Source: Sedimenticola_A sp040506425 (GTDB lineage: Bacteria; Pseudomonadota; Gammaproteobacteria; Chromatiales; Chromatiaceae). From it: a stretch of DNA of 64,000 nucleotides. A model generated the notes under the pieces. The model was not told where the DNA came from, ran no database searches, and saw only the letters and a program-made list of their open reading frames with translations. Below, one piece after another: positions 52,387 through 60,206 of this stretch; the stretch's first letter is position 1; each line of letters starts with the position of its first letter. The position numbers and the translations under genes were made by a program. The DNA lies in assembly GCA_965224515.1 (NCBI GenBank), contig OZ245051.1:1178001-1242000 (forward strand), written 5' to 3'.

Positions 52387-53317
52387 TGGCTGCCTCCTTG
52401 GAATCTTTCAGCATGGGGAAACCCAGCTTTTCGCGGGCGTCATAGTAGGTCTGGGCCACAGCACGGGCCAGGGAGCGGACCCGCAGAATATAACGCTGGC
52501 GCTCTGTAACAGATATGGCGTGGCGGGCATCCAGCAGGTTGAAGGCGTGAGAGGCTTTCAGCACCTGCTCATAGGCCGGCAGGGGCAGACCCACTTCGAT
52601 CAGCTTGTTGGACTCCTTTTCACACTGGTCGAAGAGTTCAAACAGGAAATCCACATCGGCATGCTCAAAGTTGTAGGCAGACTGTTCCACCTCGTTCTGA
52701 TGAAAGACATCCCGGTAGGTGACCGCACCATTGGGGCCGTGAGCCCAAACCAGGTCGAAGACGCTCTCCACACCCTGAATATACATGGCGAGACGCTCCA
52801 GGCCATAGGTGATTTCACCGGTGACCGGGCGGCAGTCGAGACCGCCGACCTGCTGGAAGTAGGTGAACTGCGTCACCTCCATACCGTTGAGCCAGACCTC
52901 CCATCCCAGGCCCCAGGCACCGAGAGTGGGTGATTCCCAGTTATCCTCAACAAACCGGATGTCATGCACTTTTGGGTCTATGCCCATCATCTCCAGGGAG
53001 CCGAGATAGAGCTCCTGGATATTCTTGGGTGAAGGCTTGAGTGCAACCTGGTACTGGTAGTAGTGCTGCAGCCGGTTGGGGTTCTCTCCGTAACGCCCGT
53101 CGGTGGGGCGGCGGGAGGGCTGCACATAGGCAGCACTCCAGGGCTCAGGGCCGATTGAGCGGAGAAAGGTGGCGGTGTGAAAGGTGCCAGCACCCATCTC
53201 CATATCGTAAGGCTGAAGAATCACACAGCCCTGGTTGGCCCAGTACTGTTCCAGGGCGAAGATCAGGCCCTGGAATGTGGAAACATCCGGGCTCTTGCTG
53301 CTTGTTGTTGTACTCAA
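52379..53317 (-). CDS. glyQ: Glycyl-tRNA synthetase alpha subunit
   Basis: 312 residues (E. coli 303). TFQGLIFALEQYWANQGCVILQPYDMEMGAGTFHTATFLRSIGPEPW and PSRRPTDGRYGENPNRLQHYYQYQVALKPSP are diagnostic. It forms the catalytic class II core. First gene of glyQS-mazG. Confidence 0.98.
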   Translation of the reverse strand: MSTTTSSKSPDVSTFQGLIFALEQYWANQGCVILQPYDMEMGAGTFHTATFLRSIGPEPWSAAYVQPSRRPTDGRYGENPNRLQHYYQYQVALKPSPKNIQELYLGSLEMMGIDPKVHDIRFVEDNWESPTLGAWGLGWEVWLNGMEVTQFTYFQQVGGLDCRPVTGEITYGLERLAMYIQGVESVFDLVWAHGPNGAVTYRDVFHQNEVEQSAYNFEHADVDFLFELFDQCEKESNKLIEVGLPLPAYEQVLKASHAFNLLDARHAISVTERQRYILRVRSLARAVAQTYYDAREKLGFPMLKDSKEAANG

Positions 53318-53498
53318 GGTTAAGACCCTATCTCTAAAGAGAAAAATAATCCCGCCATTATATCTTCTGAGGCCGGGCTTTGGCTAACCCGGTTGGGCGG
53401 CGGCCCCTGTTAAATACACTTTGATGACACTGTTTTTACCCTTGCGGGGGTTGGCGTATAATCCACGGAAAGCAATCCCGCCTGATTCTGTATATTTC

Positions 53499-54545
53499 AT
53501 GATGACTGAACAACGCAAGGCCGTGGCACTGATATCCGGAGGCCTGGACTCACTTTTGGCGGCAAAAGTGATCCAGGATCAGGGCATTCACGTCGAGGGC
53601 ATCAATTTTTTCACCGGCTTCTGTGTCGAAGGCCATACCCACGCCATCCGCAAGAAAGACCGTGCCAAGCCCAAGCGCAACAACGCCCTCTGGGTAGCGG
53701 AACAGCTGGGTATGAAACTTCACATTGTCGATATCGTGGAAGAGTATAAAGATATCGTGTTCAACCCCAAGCACGGCTACGGGGCCAACCTCAATCCCTG
53801 CCTCGACTGCAAGATCTTCATGGTGAAAAAGGCCCAGGAGTGGATAGAGAAGAACGGCTTCGACTTCATCATCACCGGCGAGGTGATTGGCCAGCGACCC
53901 ATGTCCCAGCGCAAGGACACCATGCCTGTGGTGGCCAGGGACTCCGGTGCCGACGACCTGCTGCTGCGTCCGCTCTGTGCGAAAAATCTGCCCGAGACCA
54001 AGCCGGAAAGGGAAGGTTGGGTAGAGCGTGAAAAGCTGTTCGATTTCAGCGGCCGTACCCGCAAGCCCCAGATGGCCCTGGCCAGTGCGTTGGGGATTGA
54101 GGATTACGCACAGCCTGCCGGTGGCTGCTGTTTTCTCACCGACGCCCAGTACTCAAAGAAACTGGCAGACCTCTGGCAGGCAAGGGGTCACAAGACCTAC
54201 GAGATGGACGACATCATGCTGCTAAAGGTGGGGCGTCATCTGCGCCCGGCACCAAACTTCAAGGTGATCATCTCCAGGGAGGAGGGTGAGGGGAATTTTC
54301 TCCAGGGCTATCGCAAGCAGTTCATCAGTATCAAAACCACCAGTTGCGGTGGACCACTCGCCCTGATTGACGGTGAGGCCACGGAACAGGACCTTGAGCT
54401 GGCCGCCCGGTTGGTGGCGCGCTACAGCCAGGGAAAAACCGAGGAGAGTGTCGAGGTCGAGTTGACCGACAGAGAGGGCAACAGCCGCAGTATGTCGGTC
54501 AAGCCGATGCCTCCCTACGAGATACCTGAGGATTGGATACTGTGA
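53499..54545 (+). CDS. ThiI/MnmA-like PP-loop sulfurtransferase with NFACT-R-like domain
   Basis: 348 residues from the ATG at 53499 (the preceding in-frame codons back to 53421 look unconserved). The PP-loop is SGGLDS (13-18). NPCLDCK (C101, C104), ITGEVIGQRPMSQR and PAGGCCFLTD (C210, C211) follow the MnmA/ThiI-related family that thiolates tRNA. The C-terminal part, FKVIISREEGEGNFLQGY...SCGGPLALIDG, resembles the NFACT-R RNA-binding domain. It is likely a tRNA 4-thiouridine synthase without rhodanese domain. The TusA-like gene overlaps its stop codon, so sulfur may come from that partner (inference). Confidence 0.82.
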   Translation: MMTEQRKAVALISGGLDSLLAAKVIQDQGIHVEGINFFTGFCVEGHTHAIRKKDRAKPKRNNALWVAEQLGMKLHIVDIVEEYKDIVFNPKHGYGANLNPCLDCKIFMVKKAQEWIEKNGFDFIITGEVIGQRPMSQRKDTMPVVARDSGADDLLLRPLCAKNLPETKPEREGWVEREKLFDFSGRTRKPQMALASALGIEDYAQPAGGCCFLTDAQYSKKLADLWQARGHKTYEMDDIMLLKVGRHLRPAPNFKVIISREEGEGNFLQGYRKQFISIKTTSCGGPLALIDGEATEQDLELAARLVARYSQGKTEESVEVELTDREGNSRSMSVKPMPPYEIPEDWIL

Positions 54546-54772
54546 ACACCATTACGCTCGATGCGCGCCGGTTGCTCTGCCCGATGCCGGTGATCCGTGC
54601 CCAGGACCGGGTAAACGAACTGCCGCCGGGTACCCTGCTCGAAGTGGTATGCACGGACCCGGGTGCCTTGAACGATATACCCGCCTGGTGCAGGATCAAT
54701 GGGCACAAGGTTGTAGAAACCCGAACCGAGAATGACGAATACATCATCGTTATAGAAGTCGGTTCAGAATAA
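54542..54772 (+). CDS. TusA-like sulfur carrier protein
   Basis: 76 residues from a GTG that overlaps the upstream stop (TGTGA). The family motif is LLCPMPVIRA, with the sulfur-accepting Cys in CPMP, followed by PGTLLEVVCTDPGALNDIPAWCRINGHKVVE. It would pass sulfur as a persulfide to the ThiI-like enzyme. A TTG at 54533 would add three residues but has no ribosome-binding site at the right distance. Confidence 0.9.
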   Translation: MNTITLDARRLLCPMPVIRAQDRVNELPPGTLLEVVCTDPGALNDIPAWCRINGHKVVETRTENDEYIIVIEVGSE

Positions 54773-54786
54773 GAAACAGATAACTT

Positions 54787-55947
54787 ATGTTAGAGATCGA
54801 CGAGAGCAGTAAAGAGCGTCTTCAGGCCACCCAGCGGGTTACCGTGATCGGTGCAGTTTTCAACCTGCTACTGGCTGTGGGCAAAACCGTCTTCGGCTTC
54901 ATAGCCCAATCCCACGCCCTGATTGCCGATGGCGTTCATTCACTGTCCGACCTGCTATCCGATGCACTGGTCTACTTTGCCGCAGCGCATGCACACCAGG
55001 GCCCGGATTCAGATCACCCCTATGGGCATGGCCGGTTTGAAACGGCAGCCACCATGGGACTCGGCATCATTCTGTTGCTGATCGCAGCGGGTATCACCTG
55101 GGATGCCGCCCATCGGCTGTTCGAACCTGACGCGCTGCTTCAGCCCAGTACGCTGGCGATCTACGTAGCCCTCCTTTCGGTGGTGGTGAAGGAGCTGCTT
55201 TATCACTACACCATGCGCGTTGCAAAGCGCATCAATTCGGAGATGCTGCGGGCCAATGCCTGGCACCATCGCTCAGATTCCGTCTCTTCAGTTGTTGTTG
55301 TTATCGGTGTGGGGGGGACCCTGGCGGGGTTGCCTTACCTGGATGCAATCGCCGCCATAGGGGTGGGCCTGATGATTGCCCACATCGGCTGGGAGATCGG
55401 CTGGCCGGCGTTCCAGGAACTGGTGGATGCAGGCCTCGAAGAGGAGCGGGTTGAACTGATACGGGAAACCATTCTCGGCGTTGGCGGGGTGCAGGAGATT
55501 CACATGCTGCGCACCCGCAAGATGGGTGGTCAGGCCTCGGTGGATGTGCATGTACTGGTGGAGCCCTGGCTGAGTGTCTCTGAAGGACACATGATCAGCC
55601 AGATGGTGATGGACCGGCTGCTGGCAGATATCGAAGAGGTCTCTGATGTGACAGTTCATATCGACCCTGAAGATGATGAGGTTGCGGCACCGAGCAAAGG
55701 TCTGCCCCTGAGAAACCAGGCGGAAGAGACGCTTAAGCTCTGCTGGCAGGAAATTGAACAGGCTGTAGAACGCAAGCGCCTGGTGCTCCATTACCTGGAT
55801 GGCAAAGTAGATATCGACATCTACTTCTCCTGCGAGGATTTTCCTGGCCGGGAGGAGGTGAGGAGTCTGCGTGAAAAGCTGCAATCAGCGGTTTCAGAAA
55901 ATCCTGAGTTTGGACGTGTCAGGGTCTATTATGGGGATATGCACTAA
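54787..55947 (+). CDS. Cation diffusion facilitator (FieF/CDF family)
   Basis: 386 residues. Six membrane helices; metal-site motifs ALIADGVHSLSDLLSD (TM2) and AWHHRSDSVSS (TM5) match the D/HxxxD pairs of Zn/Fe-type CDF proteins, with HPYGHGRFE in the first loop. The C-terminal cytoplasmic domain binds metal at about 230-310, and an additional 80 residues (about 300-386) extend it. It exports divalent metals. Downstream of tusA by 14 bp. Confidence 0.92.
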   Translation: MLEIDESSKERLQATQRVTVIGAVFNLLLAVGKTVFGFIAQSHALIADGVHSLSDLLSDALVYFAAAHAHQGPDSDHPYGHGRFETAATMGLGIILLLIAAGITWDAAHRLFEPDALLQPSTLAIYVALLSVVVKELLYHYTMRVAKRINSEMLRANAWHHRSDSVSSVVVVIGVGGTLAGLPYLDAIAAIGVGLMIAHIGWEIGWPAFQELVDAGLEEERVELIRETILGVGGVQEIHMLRTRKMGGQASVDVHVLVEPWLSVSEGHMISQMVMDRLLADIEEVSDVTVHIDPEDDEVAAPSKGLPLRNQAEETLKLCWQEIEQAVERKRLVLHYLDGKVDIDIYFSCEDFPGREEVRSLREKLQSAVSENPEFGRVRVYYGDMH

Positions 55948-55959
55948 AATAGCGCGTGG

Positions 55960-55986
55960 TGGTGCAAATGGGCACCATAATGGTGC
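55960..55986. promoter_or_regulatory. NtrC-type binding sites upstream of glnA
   Basis: GCACCATAATGGTGC (55972-55986) has the NtrC symmetry GCACC-N5-GGTGC. A further TGGTGC half-site lies at 55960-55965. The centre is about 220 bp before the predicted sigma-54 start point, a workable distance for an enhancer. A closely related site stands before ntrB. The rest of 55948-56304 has no gene. Confidence 0.75.
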
Positions 55987-56172
55987 GGCCCTTGAGGGGT
56001 TTATCCATAACGAAAGCATCAAGGTATTCAGCTGGGTGAAATCCCATACCCGGCCAATAGCCGCCTATCTCGATTTAACCGCTTGAAATACCAATATTTT
56101 TACAAATATTCGTAATTACCTTCAAAAAGGGGGAAAATTGCGAGTTGACTAATTCATCGCCGATTTTGCCAG

Positions 56173-56189
56173 TGGCATGGTTTCTGCTA
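56173..56189 (+). promoter_or_regulatory. glnA: Sigma-54 promoter of glnA
   Basis: TGGCATGGTTTCTGCTA has GG and GC 10 bases apart, the -24/-12 pattern (consensus TGGCAC...TTGCA). It lies about 115 bp before the glnA start and downstream of the NtrC-type sites. Transcription would begin near 56199. Confidence 0.75.
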
Positions 56190-56304
56190 TATGCAGGGGC
56201 AGAGTTTTTTCCCAGTGCCGGGGTAGACCCGGTGCTTAATTTAAAACTATTTCGGAACACTGCATTAAAGCAGTAAACCTCAAATCTAAGAGCTGGAGAA
56301 CACC

Positions 56305-57711
56305 ATGGCCTCTAAAGTCTTGAAAATGATCAAAGACAACGAAGTGAAGTTTGTCGACTTCCGTTTTACCGATACTCGCGGCAAGGAGCAGCACGTTTCT
56401 GTTCCCTCAACCATGATCAGCGAGGACGACTTCACCGAAGGCAAGATGTTCGACGGTTCCTCCATCTCCGGTTGGAAAGGCATCAACGAGTCAGACATGA
56501 TCCTGATGCCGGATCCCACCACCGCTGTTCTGGATCCTTTCTCTGACGAAATCAGCCTCAACATCACCTGCGATATTCTCGAGCCCTCCACCATGGAAGG
56601 CTACGAACGTGACCCCCGTTCCGTTGCAAAGCGTGCCGAGGCTTACCTGCAGTCCACCGGTATTGCCGACCAGGCCTTCTTCGGTCCCGAGCCGGAGTTT
56701 TTCGTTCTGGATGACGTGCGCTGGAGCGCCGACATGAGCGGTTCCATGGTGAAGATCGATTCTGAAGAAGCCGATTGGAACTCAGAGCGCGTATACGAAG
56801 ACGGCAACATTGGTCACCGTCCCACCGTCAAGGGCGGCTACTTCCCAGTTCCCCCGGTTGATTCCCTGCACGACATCCGTGCTGCCATGTGTCTGGCAAT
56901 GGAAGAGATGGGTGTACCTGTAGAGGTTCATCACCACGAGGTGGCTACCGCCGGTCAGTGTGAAATCGGCACCAAGTTCAGCACCCTGGTAGAGCGCGCC
57001 GACTGGGTACAGATCCAGAAATACGTTACCTGGAACGTTGCCCACGCCTACGGCAAGACCGCTACCTTCATGCCCAAGCCCATCGTTGGTGACAACGGTT
57101 CCGGTATGCACGTACACATGTCCCTGGCCAAAGATGGCGACAACATCTTCGCTGGCAACCAGTACGGCGGCCTGTCCGAGACTGCACTTTACTATATTGG
57201 TGGTGTTATCAAACACGCCCGTGCACTGAACGCTTTCACCAACAGCTCCACCAACTCCTACAAGCGTCTGGTACCCGGTTTCGAAGCACCTGTTATGCTG
57301 GCCTACTCCGCACGTAACCGTTCTGCTTCCATCCGTATCCCCTACGTGACCAACCCCAAGGGTCGTCGCGTCGAGGTTCGTTTCCCCGATCCCACCGCCA
57401 ACCCATACCTCTGCTTTGCAGCGCTGATGATGGCTGGCCTGGACGGAATCCAGAACAAGATCCACCCCGGCGAGGCGATGGACAAGGATCTCTACGACCT
57501 GCCAGCAGAAGAAGCCCTGGCGATCCCGACCGTTTGCCACAGCCTGGATCAGGCCCTGGAATCACTGGATGCAGACCGCGAGTTCCTTACCGCTGGTGGT
57601 GTATTCACCGACGACCTGATCGACGGCTTCATCGACCTGAAGATGGAAGAGGTCACCCGCATGCGCATGACCACCCATCCGGTGGAATTCGACATGTACT
57701 ACAGCCTGTAA
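56305..57711 (+). CDS. glnA: Glutamine synthetase, type I
   Basis: 468 residues (E. coli 469). Start MASKVLKMIKDNEVKFVDFRFTDTRGKEQHVSVP; FDGSSISGW, HHHEVATAGQCEIGTKFS, KPIVGDNGSGMHVHMSL and NPKGRRVEVRFPDPTANPYL are the substrate-site motifs. The adenylylation site Y397 is in DKDLYDLPAEEA. It makes glutamine from glutamate and ammonia. GGAG precedes the ATG; the upstream sigma-54 promoter and NtrC sites show nitrogen control, and a terminator follows. Confidence 0.99.
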   Translation: MASKVLKMIKDNEVKFVDFRFTDTRGKEQHVSVPSTMISEDDFTEGKMFDGSSISGWKGINESDMILMPDPTTAVLDPFSDEISLNITCDILEPSTMEGYERDPRSVAKRAEAYLQSTGIADQAFFGPEPEFFVLDDVRWSADMSGSMVKIDSEEADWNSERVYEDGNIGHRPTVKGGYFPVPPVDSLHDIRAAMCLAMEEMGVPVEVHHHEVATAGQCEIGTKFSTLVERADWVQIQKYVTWNVAHAYGKTATFMPKPIVGDNGSGMHVHMSLAKDGDNIFAGNQYGGLSETALYYIGGVIKHARALNAFTNSSTNSYKRLVPGFEAPVMLAYSARNRSASIRIPYVTNPKGRRVEVRFPDPTANPYLCFAALMMAGLDGIQNKIHPGEAMDKDLYDLPAEEALAIPTVCHSLDQALESLDADREFLTAGGVFTDDLIDGFIDLKMEEVTRMRMTTHPVEFDMYYSL

Positions 57712-57737
57712 GCAGTTTCTGCAAACATGCTGAAAGA

Positions 57738-57762
57738 AGCGCCCTTCGGGGCGCTTTTTTTT
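57738..57762 (+). terminator. Rho-independent terminator of glnA
   Basis: AGCGCCC-TTCG-GGGCGCT then eight T (57755-57762). The MITE-like element begins directly after the last T, as though it inserted in the T-tract. Confidence 0.93.
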
Positions 57763-57902
57763 GGCTTTGTCTCAGTTAAGTGTTGAACCTGATCTATGAG
57801 TTCTATCTGGGCATTGGTAGGTCGGGCTTCAGCCCGACATGTCGGCCTGAAGGGCGACCTACAGAAATCAATAACTTATTAACACTTAACTGGGACAGAG
57901 CC
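57763..57902. mobile_element. 140-bp MITE-like element
   Basis: Terminal inverted repeats of 22 bp (57763-57784 and 57881-57902) match with two mismatches; each starts GGCT, then YTGTCYCAGTTAAGTG. TTTT occurs on both sides and may be the target duplication. A 46-bp imperfect palindrome (57817-57862, GTAGGTCGGGCTTCAG...GGGCGACCTAC) fills the middle. There is no transposase and no ORF of interest, so it would be a non-autonomous element. Sequence 57903-58079 that follows contains no gene. Confidence 0.7.
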
Positions 57903-58079
57903 TTTTGTGATGTAGAGGATGTACGTGGAGAAAATGGCATTAAAAAACCTGCATCCCTGTAACAGCAACATATCCAGCACTTCGAGCATCCCAGAAGACC
58001 CTGCACGCCTGTCGGCGAAACCCCCCAGCCTGTCGACTGCCGCTTGTGACCGGGAATCGGCTGAACTATGCTCAATGGT

Positions 58080-58937
58080 ATGAAAAAAGCCGTACTCTTC
58101 CTGCTTCTGATATTCCCCTTTTCGGTCTTCTCCGCCGTGTACAAGTGGATAGGGCCTGACGGTAGTGTCCATTACTCGGATGTACCCGAGAAAGGTTCCA
58201 AGCAGATCGACCTGCCTGAGCCCACCATCTACCAACAACGGTTACCTGGCAGTGGCCGTGGTTCAGATCCATCAGATGAGGTCAGTTTCGCAGGCTATAC
58301 CAAACTGGCTATCAGCAGCCCGAAAAACGAGCAGGTGATTTTCTCCAACGAGGGCAAGGTCGACGTAACAATGGTTTTGGCGCCATCCCTTCAGAAGGGC
58401 CACAAATTCCGCGTCTATCTTGATGGCAGCGAGGTCTCTTCAGGCCTAACCACCACACAGGTTATGTTGCAGAATGTCGAACGTGGGGGGCACACACTCT
58501 CGGCCGTGGTTGTGAACAAGGAGAGCAGGGAGCTGATTCGCTCCAACTATGTCCGCTTCTACCTGCGCCAGAAGTCTGAATCAGGGAGCGGGGAGACCCC
58601 CGAATCCGGCAGTTCAGGGGATCCTGATGTCGATGCATCACAGTATGCACCTCCATCGTCGGTGGATGAGGGAACGGACCGGGATGAGTACAAAGGGAGT
58701 GATCCACTGCCGGCTGGCCAGGAGCGGACTCAATTTGAAGGAGATGCCCCTCTGCCAGCAGGCCAGGAGCGATCAGACTTTAGCGGTGATGCCCCGTTAC
58801 CCTCAGGAACTGAACGTGGAGAGTACCAGGGCTCATCGACCACGCCGAACAGTGTAAATCCCGGTTATTCGCCTGCCCCGAAAAACACCACCAGCCCGGC
58901 CTTTGCACCGGCAAATCCAGGCTACAAGGCAAATTAA
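58080..58937 (+). CDS. Exported DUF4124 protein with proline-rich repeats
   Basis: 285 residues from the ATG at 58080 (the ATG at 58068 adds four). A signal peptide (about 1-20) is followed by a DUF4124 segment (AVYKWIGPDGSVHYSDVPEKGSKQIDLP) and a Fn3-like stretch (about 75-165). The C-terminus has three 15-residue repeats of GDAPLPAGQER type (206-250) and ends Pro-rich. Genes of this type are commonly next to glnA-ntrBC in gammaproteobacteria. Function unknown; the periplasm or surface is likely. Confidence 0.82.
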   Translation: MKKAVLFLLLIFPFSVFSAVYKWIGPDGSVHYSDVPEKGSKQIDLPEPTIYQQRLPGSGRGSDPSDEVSFAGYTKLAISSPKNEQVIFSNEGKVDVTMVLAPSLQKGHKFRVYLDGSEVSSGLTTTQVMLQNVERGGHTLSAVVVNKESRELIRSNYVRFYLRQKSESGSGETPESGSSGDPDVDASQYAPPSSVDEGTDRDEYKGSDPLPAGQERTQFEGDAPLPAGQERSDFSGDAPLPSGTERGEYQGSSTTPNSVNPGYSPAPKNTTSPAFAPANPGYKAN

Positions 58938-58968
58938 CCCTCTTCTACTCCTGTAAGCCGCCCTGTTG

Positions 58969-58985
58969 TGCACTATAATGGTGCA
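58969..58985. promoter_or_regulatory. NtrC-type site before ntrB
   Basis: TGCACTATAATGGTGCA, 11 of 12 conserved bases of TGCACC-N5-GGTGCA, about 127 bp before ntrB. It also shares the ATAAT spacer with the glnA site. In E. coli an analogous site lets NtrC repress its own gene. Confidence 0.7.
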
Positions 58986-59111
58986 TGATGAGGCGGCATT
59001 TCACACCCCCCTCTTTGATCTCGCTGCCGTACATCCCAGGTAATTCCAGAACTTCAGCCAAATATGCTGATTATTCCGGGTTTGGTTCAGTTATTGCATT
59101 TACCGGGTTCA

Positions 59112-60206
59112 ATGAACAGAGAAGTGAAACCTTTCAATAACGTCAGCCAGCGAATTCTTGAAAATCTGAATACAGCTGTGCTGATGTTCGACTCCGATTT
59201 CAGGCTGCTCTACATGAATCCTGCAGCAGAGATGCTGTTTGCCGTGAGCAACCGCCATATGATCGGGCTCGAAGCGAGCCACCTGCTCCACTGCCCCGGG
59301 GATTTGGTTGAGAGCAATCTGAACAGGGCGGTGCAGGCGGGTCGCCCCTTCACTGAGAGGGAGCTCACCATACCCCTGTCGGATAAACGTAGTGCCACGG
59401 TTGACTGCACTGTGATTCCCCTGGCGCAGCGTGATGGTGAGTCGGGGGTGCTGGTTGAACTGCAGCAGATAGACAGGCAGCTGCGTATCAGCCGCGAAGA
59501 GCACCTGATTTCACAACACCAGGCTGCCAGGGATCTGATCCGGGGGCTGGCTCATGAAATCAAAAATCCACTGGGCGGTCTGCGCGGGGCAGCCCAATTG
59601 CTGGAGGGAGAGCTGGAAGACCCCTCCCTCAGTGAATATACCCAGGTCATCATCAACGAGGCGGACCGGCTTCAGGCCCTGGTAGACCAGATGCTTGGTC
59701 CCAATAAACTGCCCAGTCACTCAGATGTGAATATCCATACCGTTCTTGAACGGGTGCGCAGCCTGGTCAACGCCGAGTACGGCGATAACCTGGTTGTGGA
59801 GCGGGACTACGATCCCAGTATTCCTGAAATCACTCTCGACAATGACCGGATCATCCAGGCCTTTCTCAATATTGTGCGCAATGCTGCAAGGGCGGTACAT
59901 AACCAGGGCGATGGCAGGATAACCTTGCGAACCCGCATTCTGCGCCAGTTCACCATAGGGAATGTACGTCACCGGCTGGTGGCCGAAATCGGGGTTGAGG
60001 ACAACGGCCCTGGTATACCGGATGAGATAAGGGAGAAGCTCTTTTACCCCATGGTGACTGCCAGTGAGGGCGGCATGGGACTGGGCCTCTCCATTGCTCA
60101 ATCTCTCATCAATCAACATGGAGGCCTCATTGAGTGCCAAAGTGAACCGGGTTGCACGATCTTCAATGTGCTGCTGCCGGTGGAGAATCTAAATGCCAAG
60201 AAGTAA
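59112..60206 (+). CDS. ntrB: Nitrogen regulation sensor kinase NtrB
   Basis: 364 residues from the ATG at 59112 (an in-frame start at 59064 adds 16 unconserved residues). A PAS domain (ILENLNTAVLMFDSDFRLLYMNPAAEMLF) is followed by the phospho-His in RGLAHEIKNPLGGLRGAAQLLEGEL and the ATPase motifs IVRNAARAV, VEDNGPGIPDEI and GGMGLGLSIAQ. It is cytosolic, senses nitrogen through PII and phosphorylates NtrC. It overlaps ntrC by 14 bases. Confidence 0.96.
   Translation: MNREVKPFNNVSQRILENLNTAVLMFDSDFRLLYMNPAAEMLFAVSNRHMIGLEASHLLHCPGDLVESNLNRAVQAGRPFTERELTIPLSDKRSATVDCTVIPLAQRDGESGVLVELQQIDRQLRISREEHLISQHQAARDLIRGLAHEIKNPLGGLRGAAQLLEGELEDPSLSEYTQVIINEADRLQALVDQMLGPNKLPSHSDVNIHTVLERVRSLVNAEYGDNLVVERDYDPSIPEITLDNDRIIQAFLNIVRNAARAVHNQGDGRITLRTRILRQFTIGNVRHRLVAEIGVEDNGPGIPDEIREKLFYPMVTASEGGMGLGLSIAQSLINQHGGLIECQSEPGCTIFNVLLPVENLNAKK

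Noticed and set aside
57903..58067. Short ORFs between the MITE-like element and the DUF4124 gene
   Set aside because: No ribosome-binding site or motif; composition looks like decayed repeat sequence.
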